Below are positions 1 through 8,054 of a stretch of 10,052 nucleotides of DNA, piece by piece. A program made the position numbers and the translations under genes. This DNA comes from Leucogyrophana mollusca (Eukaryota > Basidiomycota > Agaricomycetes > Boletales), in NCBI GenBank assembly GCA_021014945.1, contig MU266884.1, positions 1-10,052 of the forward strand, read 5' to 3'. The notes under the pieces are model-generated. The model was not told where the DNA came from. It ran no database searches and saw only the letters and a program-made list of their open reading frames with translations. Every line of letters starts with the position of its first letter. The stretch's first letter is position 1.

Positions 1-24
1 AGCTAATGGGTTTTGACACTATTA

Positions 25-309
25 CTGTATAGTTTCGACCTTAGCTTCATGCTGATTTCTTGTGACCATTTGTAGCTTAGCTTCAAGGCTTCATCAACCG
101 CTGTGACATGTGACCGGTTTGTGTTTGCTTCAAAAAATACCATAAACATACCATAAATGGTAGCTATGGGGCGTGAGAGCCGGGAAAAAACATACCAATG
201 GTCACAAATCAGCTTCATTGACCCCAAAAAGGGTGTGACAGTCACAAGAAATAGCTTCAGTTCAGAGGGCCTTGTGACCTGTGACGAAGCTAAGGTCGAA
301 ACTATACAG
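25..309. mobile_element. MITE-like non-autonomous DNA transposon with 26-bp TIRs
   Basis: Bases 23-48 (beginning TACTGTATAGTTTCGACC) are the exact reverse complement of 286-311. The outermost TA on both sides reads as a TA target-site duplication, leaving a 285-bp element that starts with CTGTATAG. A second inverted pair lies inside: ATTTCTTGTGAC at 55-66 against 241-252. The motifs GTGAC and AGCTTC recur many times near both ends, as subterminal transposase-binding repeats often do. There is no transposase ORF, so it must move in trans if at all. A TA duplication suggests the Tc1/mariner superfamily; this is inference, since TA is palindromic and could simply be part of the TIR. Confidence 0.8.
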
Positions 310-311
310 TA

Positions 312-688
312 GGCTTGTAAAAATGGAATCGATAGGATGTCTCCTCAAAACAATCAGAAAAAATATATGCGAAAAAGTCGTGCCTGGTACTCGCAGCTGA
401 CTCAACGCGAGAGGATGCTCAGATCGGGTGGATCTCATCCCAGGTTTCCCCATGGCCTTCTTGGCTGCCACGGCTTCTCCAAAACATATGAGATCTGATC
501 TATCAGAAGGCAAAACATATAAGATTCCTGTTCATCGATCGATCGGAGGGTGTATCACAGTGTTTGTATCAGTAGTATAATAGGCATATTGATATATTAT
601 ACCTAGTATTGATACATCATTCTCTTCGGGATTAATGTATTAAGGCTATTTGGTTGTAACCACCTTTGATACATCATAACCACAGGGA
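312..688. other. Intergenic, no gene seen
   Basis: I see no supportable coding region. The only small structures are an ATCGATCGATCG run at about 533-544 and a repeated TTGATACATCAT at about 608-619 and 666-677 in an AT-rich stretch. Confidence 0.5.
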
Positions 689-1010
689 CAGGTGCTCTAC
701 CCACTTGAAGTTGATGCCACAACCGTCGATTGCCCTCACTCTGGGCGTTGGCTAGTCTCGAGTCGTGCTGCTGATCGGTTATGCTCATTCCAACTTCGCG
801 CGGTCATTCTCCGCACTTCTTCAACTTAACACTACAAGAGAAGAGGGATTGAATTGTTCCGTTCCTTCACTTGCGCAAGTCGTATTACTTGTAATTACAA
901 GCGTAGCTCTAACTAACTTTTGAACTCCCCTTGTAGTCCTCGTTCTCAACAAATGAAGACCGATCATTCATGTTATTCATGACGTCGCTCTCCGACACTT
1001 CTTGTCACGA
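689..1010 (+). repeat. Dispersed repeat R1, copy A
   Basis: This segment is homologous to 6254-6577 in the same orientation. Blocks such as CTACCCACTTGAAGTT, GGCTAGTCTCGAGTCGT and CACTACAAGAGAAGAGGGA are identical, and the block around 808-856 differs from its partner at only about three of 48 positions. Indels separate the blocks. Copy A carries a perfect 14-bp palindrome (CTTGTAATTACAAG, 888-901) where copy B has unrelated sequence. No terminal repeats or target-site duplication are evident, so the nature of the unit (solo LTR, segmental copy or end of a gene family) is open. Confidence 0.8.
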
Positions 1011-1150
1011 ATCGAGACCTCAGCGCTCCGGAAACCCGTTGGCAGATCATACGCCTCGTACATGACCTGCGCAATGTTGCGCAAAACAAAGGAGACAAGC
1101 ACACAGTACCAGACCATACTCAACGTGTGCGCCTGCAGTCCGAGGTAACT
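977..1150 (-). CDS. Possible 3'-terminal exon of an unknown gene
   Basis: An open frame of 57 codons runs on the minus strand from a TATTAG that could serve as an acceptor (1151-1156) to a TGA at 977-979. It contains a hydrophobic stretch around MVWYCVLVSFVLRN and ends in RDKKCRRATS. I do not recognise the family. Support comes from repeat copy B: over the last ten codons and the stop, the two copies differ at four bases, all silent in this frame (GAC/GAT, AAG/AAA, ACG/ACA, TGA/TAA). Upstream exons are not identified; copy B diverges just upstream of this point, so copy A may also be a fragment. Confidence 0.3.
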   Translation of the reverse strand, partial: SYLGLQAHTLSMVWYCVLVSFVLRNIAQVMYEAYDLPTGFRSAEVSIRDKKCRRATS

Positions 1151-1326
1151 CTAATATTATCGATAAACTTCAAGGACTATGTATGTTTGAGGTTTCAAGA
1201 TGAGTTTTCACATTCTGATTGTCCTTCATTCACAGCTACAACAACATTTACTTATGGCCACGGGTCACCTTGGGCACATAGCTGTTTGCGCAAATGAGCA
1301 GGCATGCATACGGAAGGGAAGAAATG

Positions 1327-1545
1327 GACAAACGGCTTTTCAAGATAATCGGTCTCGCGTGAGGCCAACCCCAAACCCTTGATGATGTTTTCCTCGAGTT
1401 CACCCAGGGAGTTAGCACCAACTATGGGGCTTGTGAACTTGGTTTGGATCCACACCAGCGCAACCTGACACATCTTCCATTCTTTGTTCTCAGCAAGCTT
1501 CTCGATGCGAAAGATAACTGTCTTTTCTGAGTCGGGAAACTCTCC
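1327..1545 (-). pseudogene. Aldo-keto reductase, C-terminal remnant
   Basis: The minus-strand frame carries the C-terminal landmarks of fungal NADPH-dependent aldo-keto reductases: a helix IEKLAENKEWKMCQVALVWI, then TSPIVGANSLGELEENI (the loop and helix that contact the cofactor phosphate) and the near-terminal pattern TDYLEKPFV. Family members are about 320-350 residues; only about 73 are recognisable. The 5' limit coincides with a possible acceptor (TTCTAG just before 1545) that follows an in-frame stop. The 290 nt between it and the DUF6534 stop codon cannot hold the rest of the barrel or its Asp-Tyr-Lys-His catalytic set. After the homology the frame drifts through unrelated residues to a stop at 1252. 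A 5'-truncated relic is the best reading; substrate cannot be inferred. Confidence 0.7.
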
Positions 1546-1833
1546 CTAGAAGGGAGTTTAAGATGTATCAAGACGAGAAAGCGAAGCGTCCGCGGCGTTG
1601 AATATGGCTGCGCGTTAAAGACCACCTTGGTCGTCATATTCTCGCTTCCCGGCCAGGTTAGGAATAAGAGGCGTAATCATGCCAGGCTCCGAATTGCTAA
1701 CGAGTGCGCAGACTTTGGCCGCGTGCGGGGGAAAGACGCCAATGTGAAAGTTGGACCATCAGAAACATCTAATAAATATAAGATAGGTGAACAGTCCATT
1801 AAGCCTTTTAGCCCCATCTCCAAAACTATCAGG

Positions 1834-3780
1834 TCAGACATGTTCAGGCTTGATCTCGACGTCATCCTCAGCACGGGAATAATCGAGAGCCCCCACACTG
1901 GTTTCCTTCGACCTTCCCCTTCCTTTGGCAATAAGTATTGCGGGAGTCTGCAAGGTGAACTATCGCATCAGAAAGTGCCAAGTGAAGGCGGGCCGGATGT
2001 ACTCACTCGGTTGACTTTTGTGGTGCTGAATTGCATGGATATGAGATCAGCGCCCGCAGAAAGCGACGAGCTTTCTCCACGAATGTATGCACGCGCGTTC
2101 AGATTAGCTAGCAGCGTGTTGCAGTAAATTGAGGAGACGGGGAAGTAACCGACCACGTAGATCAAGTTTGAAGGGAAGACAGTGTACTGTTGTTGAGTCG
2201 GATAAGCCACACGTTTACATAAAAGAATGTGTTCCCTTGCCAGGATGATCATTAGCAATGCAAAAATCGCGGTCCAGGACCCGCTGTTTATCGAAAATAT
2301 GGCAAGCCGCTGGAGCATTCTCGCAGAACTGATGATCAAGTTGAGTAACTTGTGGATGAACAAACTACCTAACCCTCACTGACCGCTTAAAGCCACTACC
2401 GATGTCCCTCTTGAGGAGCAGATAAGTCAAACCAATTGCGATGGAGGTGTCCGTGGCGACAGCGACAACGCAACAAGAAATTACAAGCGTCTGAGAATGA
2501 ATTTGTTCAAAAAGTGATCTCGAACAACACTGAGCTCAATCACCTTGAATAATCCGACTCCGAGTGCTGCAGTGGTGGTTGACTGTGTCCTAAATAAACG
2601 GTTCAACTACAATACAGATCCTTCTGTAAGGACAGACCGACCCCTTCGATACATATACTGTATGGTACAGGTGTCAGTGCGCACAGTTCGGTGGTTATCC
2701 ACGACTTACTAAGGCAAGACACTATAATAATGGATAAGGTTGAGAGCTAGACGAAGTTGAAGACAAGAAACATATTCACCTAGCTGATAGATTGCCGAAG
2801 GAAACTAAGAACAACAACACTGAGCAAGATTAGCTTGAAAGTGGGTGTCCCTACCCATAGCAGAGGCGGAATGAATGACTTGTTGGTGACTGATTTATTG
2901 GACAGATCAGCCACTGGTAGTGCACGCCCCCCAAAACGGCTCGCGCTCACATCTCCAGATCCTGTACACAAAGAACCCTTGGGTAGGGAGAGCCACAAAG
3001 GTCTTTTTGAATCAACGAAGTCAGTTCGGTCGATGTTCGATTATGATACAGTAACGAACGCCTACCGAGATTAGGTATCCCCACTGAGTGATGACCGAAT
3101 TAAATGAATTACGGCTTGCGTCCACAAGAGGACTGAACTTACAATTAGCTCTCTGAGAGGCATTCACGTCAGTGCCTAAGGGTGTGCGGGAATGGTGACC
3201 ACGCACTGGACTACGTTGGTGAGGAACAAGGGATTGTCGAACCAGACAACAAGGATTTTATACACTGTGAAGGGTCAGAACTGGTGATAAACATAGTATG
3301 GGGCCGGTATACACACCACCGCCGATTATCAGACTTTGATGAGTAGTATCAAAAACCCTGCCGCGTTGGCGCGATCACCGCCTTAATCAATAAGCGGAAT
3401 GCGTCAAACAATAATAGGACCCCACCAAAGGTATGCCACCTAAAAGCCAAGTAAGAAATCAAATCATGTAGCTCCGAGCATGCCACTCACAAAGAATTTG
3501 AAGACCATCTTATCTTCTTGGTAGCTGGACGGTAGAAAGTCAGCTGTGGTTTATGAAATTTAAATAGATCACACTCAACTGGACATAGTACATGAAACTG
3601 AGCATATTACAAGCAGTCAGTTGAATGCGGTCTGACTGGTAGCAGCCCGCGGGGCAGCAGGAACGACACTCACGTCTGCATGCATGTGATACCCCACAAC
3701 CCAACAGACAGGAGACTGGCCAAGTACAGTGCACCGCACATCGGCCCCAAGGGAATTTCTATGGGTGTTATGGACGACAT
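1834..3780 (-). CDS. DUF6534 multi-pass membrane protein, 18-exon model
   Basis: This belongs to a large basidiomycete family of seven-helix-like membrane proteins of unknown function, usually 320-340 residues. My exons, 5' to 3', are 3780-3674, 3597-3580, 3524-3491, 3439-3426, 3357-3317, 3264-3207, 3152-3143, 3083-3066, 3002-2951, 2889-2855, 2804-2780, 2721-2710, 2657-2642, 2589-2544, 2490-2384, 2328-2241, 2186-2007 and 1947-1834. They total 975 nt, giving 324 residues and a TGA at 1834-1836. Family landmarks appear in order: LLSVGLWGITCMQT, KMVFKFFVAYLW followed by FDTTHQSLI, FFVYRIWR, FIPPLLW, ATDTSIAIGLTYLL, then the DUF6534 part with IFSINSGSWTAIFALL and YCNTLLANLNAR. The tail is acidic and polar. 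Introns are 50-76 nt; most have GT-AG ends and a CTGAC-like branch site. Weaker calls are the GC-AG intron 2187-2240, the AAG acceptor at 3003, and the junctions between 2590 and 2805. No lesion is required, so I consider the gene intact. The start ATG has A at -3 and a TATA box 49-55 bp upstream. Confidence 0.85.
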
Positions 3781-3828
3781 GATAGTTCTGCTTGAGTGTG
3801 AAAATTTTGATCGACTTGTTATGAGACA

Positions 3829-3835
3829 CTATATA
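3829..3835 (-). promoter_or_regulatory. TATA box of the DUF6534 gene
   Basis: TATATAG on the minus strand lies 49-55 bases upstream of the ATG at 3780. That places the expected transcription start about 20-25 bases before the ATG, so the leader would be short and intron-free. Confidence 0.5.
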
Positions 3836-4274
3836 CGCCGCAGCCAGGAATTCCATGTGACATAAGAACATGACCCACAGCCTGAGCCTGATGCGACCAT
3901 CGATTTGGTCACTGGCGCTTGATGAGGCTCCAAAGCATGGACGAAGACAGGTATTTTGAGCGTGGACCATTGCATGCAAGCACAGGGCTGTGGAGGGGGG
4001 CCGGTCAGCGGTGTGAATAAGGCTATATCCAACTGGATGCTCACACAGGCCGTCCATTAACCGCTAGACAGAAGCGTTGGCATCATTCAGAAGAGGCACC
4101 TCATCACCATCTCATCACATATCATAGAATCGCAACCGTAGAAAGGTGGTTGCACCTTCTCTTTCAGTCCCGATCCCAAAGATTCACCCAATGTTGGTCA
4201 AATCCTGATGCGAATGTGTCAACAACCAACAGCAGGCGCATGCTCAAGCACGGAGATGGCCGTTCGCAACGGCG
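3836..4274. other. Upstream intergenic region, no gene seen
   Basis: Minus-strand ORFs here show no family resemblance and no splice pattern joining them to the DUF6534 gene. The stretch presumably holds that gene's upstream regulatory sequence. The only notable structure is short GATG/CATC-rich sequence near 4090-4120. Confidence 0.45.
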
Positions 4275-4740
4275 GGCACCCACCCGACTTCAATTCGAAC
4301 TTGATTAAAACTCCACCCCAATCACGGAGCACCCAACCAATAATCGACGAGTGACCGAAGCGGCGAGCGATCTATTTGACGCGTAGACACAGCGCCCCCA
4401 GGCGATGGATGCCTAAACGCGCGAGTCCGAGAGTAATGAAACACTCCGCGGAACAATTCCACGCGTACCCAACCCCCACTCATCAAAGATCAAGCACCCC
4501 TATCGACGAGCGTTTAAACACCTGAATTGATGGGTGCCTAAATACCAAATCCGATGAATGTCCAAACACCCAAGGAGCGCCATGCACCCAATCAATGAAT
4601 GCTTACGAACGTCCCGTTTGAGTCCTTTTGATCAGGAGCCTGGTGCCACTGACGAGACGCCAACGCCAAACGGATATCCAATGCGCAATCCGGCGAGAGT
4701 TCGATGACTTAACACCCCCCCCCAATCAATAACGGAAAAG
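4275..4740 (+). repeat. Decayed 24-bp-period minisatellite, array 1
   Basis: Three successive 24-base units at 4495-4518, 4519-4542 and 4543-4566 share the layout CACC, then an ATCGAYGARYG-like core, then YNTAAA or CCAAA. The same 24-base spacing can be followed with more divergence on both sides, for example GGCGATGGATGCCTAAA ending near 4418 and AATCAATGAATGCTTACG near 4591-4608. The units are too diverged to be a recent expansion. The same unit recurs at 9093-9490. Limits are approximate. Confidence 0.65.
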
Positions 4741-4840
4741 GTTCAAGAACCACGCAGGGGGACACAGACGAGGGTTCCAGCCCGCTCCCCTTTCAAGGGC
4801 ACAAAGAAGCATAAATAAAGAACGCAAAAAACACCCACCT

Positions 4841-5998
4841 CATCCACCTCTCCCCGCCCTCGAATCGTACTTCGTACTCGACGCGGTGCCGCACGTTCGC
4901 GACGAGCGCATGCAAACCGGTGGAGCCGATTTTCGGTTTGAGAGATACGCTGTGATCGAGTTCGTGTAATCGTGTGCGCGCGTGTAGTGTACGTGTTTGA
5001 AATTGAGCGCGTCGTGTGCGTGTCTGTTCATGGGTGAGCGAATATCGAGTATATGCAGCCAAAACACAAAATGAATGTGTCCAGACGCGCGTACGTTGAA
5101 CACGTGTCGCGTTTGATGTTCAGTACGTTCAGTAGTGAAGTGAAATGGACGTGACAAGGAAAGAAAGGAGAAAAAGGGAGATCGTATGATCAACTTGAGG
5201 TGCAGGGGTACATACCAACAACAAAACCAGAAAACGCGAACGACACATCGAACGAAGAACGAAGATACCCCTGTGTCGAACAATTATACTCCGAGAATAC
5301 CTGGGAGTCTCAGGGAGGACAACACCAGAAGAGCGAGAGACGGCTCTCCTGCCCGCCCGCGCGCACCGTCACTAACATCGCGAAAAGGGCGAGCTGGAGG
5401 GGGTAAGAAGGGATATGAAGGTCGTGGAGTAAAGGACTGCGAGGAAGCGGGTGGGGCTGTAGGTTGGGGTTACAGGTTTTTAGTAAAGCAGAAGGGACGA
5501 GAGGTAGTTCGAACGAGATGCAGGACGATGGGCGGAGGGAAGGACGTACTAAGCATCTTGACCTCTTTCCACAGCTCTGCTTTACTGCGCGTAATGCTGG
5601 AGGTGGACGAAGAGGTAGAGTATGTGGATGGAACCGCAGAGTGCGTCGAGGGAACAGCCGAGCCTGTGTAGCTCATATGGGAGCTCCCCGTAGTTATCGA
5701 GTCCAAGAGCTGTACACCTGCTGAGGCGGGGAAGTCCTAGGTGGGTGCAGCGCCAATCCAGACCCAGACACACCCCCTACATCCGACCACGCGGCACTAC
5801 CCCTAGCCCCCTGGTCCACCGAGCTCCCAATCCCGCCCGGGGACTCGAAACCGACACAGACTTCGCGTCCAACTCCCTTTCTGAAGGAAGCCCTGACTGC
5901 ACAGGCGAAGGGGAAGAAGAACCGCGGCGAGCGTGGGGATGAACGCCATGATTGTATACATGGCGTCTTCGTGTGTATGTTGGAAGCGACAGCGGAGG
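4841..5998 (-). pseudogene. PEX3: PEX3 pseudogene (peroxisomal membrane biogenesis factor)
   Basis: Four blocks in the order expected for fungal PEX3, the peroxisomal membrane receptor that docks PEX19, lie on the minus strand. Block 1 (5998-5926) follows a CACCAG acceptor and reads LRCRFQHTHEDAMYTIMAF then IPTLA. Block 2 (5663-5551) is a Ser/Thr-rich linker ending in RSKAELWKEVKML. Block 3 (5452-5376) reads TRFLAVLYSTTFISLL and then QLALFAM. Block 4 (4958-4841) reads VSLKPKIG, ALVANVRHRVEYEVRFEGG, up to a GTGGGT donor. Lesions: the frame between blocks 2 and 3 is one base short even with a GTACGT...CTACAG intron, and a second single-base loss shifts the frame between LLTP and QLALFAM. The N-terminal membrane anchor, part of the region after PTLA, the segment between blocks 3 and 4, and the C-terminus are missing. 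PEX3 is essential for peroxisomes, so an intact copy should exist elsewhere. Confidence 0.75.
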
Positions 5999-6253
5999 CT
6001 GGTGCCCCAGCGTACCGAGTCAGCAGCAGTGCACATGGCTTTGGTAATTGTGAGACGAGGTTACGTAAGTGTGCGTGGAAGCTCGGCGGTGATGGAGTTT
6101 GAAAATTGGATTGGCATGCTCGCTGTTGTCGACGATGATCTCGACCAGCGTCCGTGGTGTCACCAACATTTTACACGTGACGACCGATGTCCTCGACGGG
6201 CTCTTCTCATAGCCGCTAACTTTAGCTCTTGCCGTCCCTCCTTCGTGTTTGCG

Positions 6254-6577
6254 CAGGTCTCTACCCACTTGAAGTTCCAATCGTTGACTGGCTTAACTCT
6301 CAGCGCTGGCTAGTCTCGAGTCGTTTCGCTGATCGGCTGTGCTAATTCCAACTTTGCTCGGTCAATCTCCGCATTTCTTCAACTTGACACTACAAGAGAA
6401 GAGGGATGTAGTCGTTCCGTTCCTCCCTTAGCGCAAGTCGCGATCAGGTGTAGCTCCGACTAACTTTTGAACTCTCCTCGCAGCCCACGTCCTCGTCTAT
6501 AACGTGCTGGGAAGTACAAACAAAAATTGATCATGCCTGTCGTTTATGATGTCGCTCTCCGACATTTCTTATCACGA
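6254..6577 (+). repeat. Dispersed repeat R1, copy B
   Basis: This is the same-orientation partner of 689-1010. It abuts the 5' side of the PEX3 relic: its left edge is about 250 bp from the first recognisable PEX3 exon, and the PEX3 N-terminal exons are not found in between. Insertion or rearrangement with this repeat may have removed them; this is inference. In the minus-strand frame the copy also ends with codons for RDKKCRRATS and a stop (TAA, 6544-6546), matching copy A through silent changes only. Confidence 0.8.
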
Positions 6578-6888
6578 GCAGCTCACGATGCCTCTACCAT
6601 GATTCCCCCAGGCCTGCTCGAATACAACATCATCCGACTTGAGAAAAAACCGTGCATTCTTCCTAATACAAGTACTTTGTACGTACAAACAACATCAACG
6701 TCCGAGAAAAGTATTTAGGTCCCAGATGCAGAACGAAAGGAACGATGCGGATTGAAGCGCGAGCTCGGGCGATATCAATTCCCACGCCATTGCAATAACA
6801 AGAGAAGCCTGTGAACTTCAGTGAGCACCCGAACCGTGTTGGTGTCGGACATTGCTTACCCTCCCGTCTGCCATCTCGACCCAGTAGT
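6578..6888. other. 3' flank of the aegerolysin gene, no gene seen
   Basis: No supportable coding region. A clear AATAAA-type polyadenylation signal on the minus strand was not found here, so the transcript end of the aegerolysin gene is not placed. Confidence 0.4.
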
Positions 6889-7368
6889 TCATCCCTTGAT
6901 CGCGGCCTCAACTGTGATGTTTCCGAGAGCACCACCGTCAGGGTTCCACGGCCCATTGCTCACAATATACCCTCCGGCCTTATTCACGTCCCGAACTTCA
7001 AAGTTGTTGGTAGATGAACCCCACGGGCAGTTCCAGTACAAAGTGCAAACTTTGGTTGCGTCGTCATAAAGGTCAATAGTGCCCTCGGTTCCGGAGAGAG
7101 CGCTGGAGCGACCACAAGACGAAACTGAGTGCTCCGAGCCAGCAGGAATGACGATCCTGTCGATTTCCTCCGGGGAGATCTCGACATTTTTGTTGCCATT
7201 CTTATGGAACTTTCCCCTGTCGAAGTTGCAAATCGTCATCAGCGAGCGCCTGGCTGCCCGAGAAACTGGTACGTACCACCTGAGGCTGGCATTCTGGATC
7301 TTGATCGGGCGACTTCTGAAGGAGTTTGTGATCTCAAGGACCACCCACTGTGCTTCTCCGTCTGACAT
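6889..7368 (-). CDS. Aegerolysin family protein, one intron
   Basis: Aegerolysins are small beta-sandwich proteins without signal peptides. They bind membrane lipids such as sphingomyelin/cholesterol domains or ceramide phosphoethanolamine, and some make two-component pores with a MACPF partner. Exons are 7368-7277 and 7216-6889, giving 139 residues, within the usual 135-145. Visible family features in order are the N-terminal strand AQWVVLEITN, GKFHKNGNK, the Gly/Ser-rich GRSSALSGTEGTIDLYD, the aromatic motif YWNCPWGS, and the C-terminal GGALGNITV. Three cysteines remain after splicing. The intron (7217-7276, 60 nt) has a GTACGT donor, a CTGAT branch motif and a GACAG acceptor. It splits a Trp codon, and removing it puts that Trp directly before the GKFH motif as in the family. 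It is in frame and stop-free, so an unspliced 159-codon reading also exists. The frame extends upstream of 7368 but with no ATG and through the TATA box, so 7368 is the start. No MACPF gene lies in the window. Confidence 0.93.
   Translation of the reverse strand: MSDGEAQWVVLEITNSFRSRPIKIQNASLRWYVPVSRAARRSLMTICNFDRGKFHKNGNKNVEISPEEIDRIVIPAGSEHSVSSCGRSSALSGTEGTIDLYDDATKVCTLYWNCPWGSSTNNFEVRDVNKAGGYIVSNGPWNPDGGALGNITVEAAIKG
7217..7276 (-). other. Stop-free 60-nt intron in the aegerolysin gene
   Basis: The intron opens GTACGTACC and closes TTCGACAG, with CTGAT about 22 bases before the end. Its length is a multiple of three and it has no in-frame stop, so gene callers tend to retain it. The 20 codons it would add interrupt a conserved motif, which argues it is spliced in the main product. 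Confidence 0.88.
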
Positions 7369-7465
7369 TATTAGTGAGATTGGCTGGTGAGGATGGAAAG
7401 AAGTGTTTGTTCGATTGTAAAATTTGGGAAAAGGTGTTGGTGCTGAGTGGAGTGATTCGTGGAGG

Positions 7466-7473
7466 CTTTTATA
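7466..7473 (-). promoter_or_regulatory. TATA box of the aegerolysin gene
   Basis: TATAAAAG on the minus strand lies about 98-105 bases before the ATG at 7368, predicting a leader of roughly 70 bases. Because it sits inside the upstream in-frame extension of the ORF, it also argues against any start upstream of 7368. Confidence 0.7.
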
Positions 7474-8054
7474 CCGTCCATCAAGAGCCACCGACCACTC
7501 TCAATAACGAATCTTGATCACCAGCATTGAAATCAAGGTTTCGGCTCGAGCAAGCATGGGGTGCGGCGCTGCTGTATGCGGAATGTTTGTACTTCGCTTG
7601 TGCCGTGTTAGCTAAGGTGAGTGCGATGTTACCTTGTAATGCTATGGAGCGCTCGTTATGTTCACCGCAGCTATCGAGCTACGGAAATTATCCCAAGGTC
7701 CGCCACAGGCCCCCGAGCTATGTAGATTTCTACAGACGCACCTAAATCTCAAGGCTTGCTTTGCAGACAGAAAATGCAGCCTCTCACTCGTAAATCAGCA
7801 CAGATTCCCTTACGTGCGGTGCCTGCCCCGGACTTCAATAGATTTGCAAATTTGATCAATCTCCCTGTCGAACGCTGTTCGCTTCCCAGTTCATGTAGGC
7901 GATTGAACGATTGTTCATCTTCCATGCAACATGGCACGTACTGCAAGTCGCGTAACTTCTCTTCGATGGGCTGAATGTTCCATGTCGGTTCCGCCCGACA
8001 GCGTTTGAATTGAAGCTCGATGTAGTGCTAGGTTTGCGACGTTACACATAGAAT
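7474..8054. other. Intergenic, no gene recognised
   Basis: Several short ORFs occur on both strands, none with family resemblance, coding-like composition or linked splice sites. The part next to 7473 is presumably the upstream promoter of the aegerolysin gene. Confidence 0.4.

Noticed and set aside
1627..2127. 166-codon plus-strand ORF
   Set aside because: It lies antisense to the last exons of the DUF6534 gene and has no family resemblance.
2780..2998. 72-codon minus-strand ORF as an independent gene
   Set aside because: It mixes intron and exon sequence of the DUF6534 gene; its FTNKSFIPPLLW portion is a proper exon joined to FFVYRIWR.
3366..3420. Frame reading VLLLFDAFRLLIKAVI, first taken as a DUF6534 exon with a frameshift
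   Set aside because: Splicing 3358-3425 as a 68-nt intron joins VAYLW to VFDTTHQSLI, which fits the family better and needs no lesion.
3617..4057. 146-codon minus-strand ORF upstream of the DUF6534 gene
   Set aside because: It is out of frame with exon 1, crosses the TATA box, and has no recognisable domain.
5186..5671. 161-codon and 68-86-codon plus-strand ORFs
   Set aside because: They run antisense to the PEX3 blocks; composition is Arg/Gly-rich from GC-rich antisense sequence.
5933..6313. 126-codon plus-strand ORF
   Set aside because: It is antisense to PEX3 block 1 and runs into repeat R1; no family resemblance.
7079..7390. 103- and 78-codon plus-strand ORFs
   Set aside because: They are shadows of the aegerolysin gene on the opposite strand.
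7369..7491. Upstream 41-codon extension of the aegerolysin frame
   Set aside because: It has no ATG, includes the TATA box, and adds residues that the family lacks.
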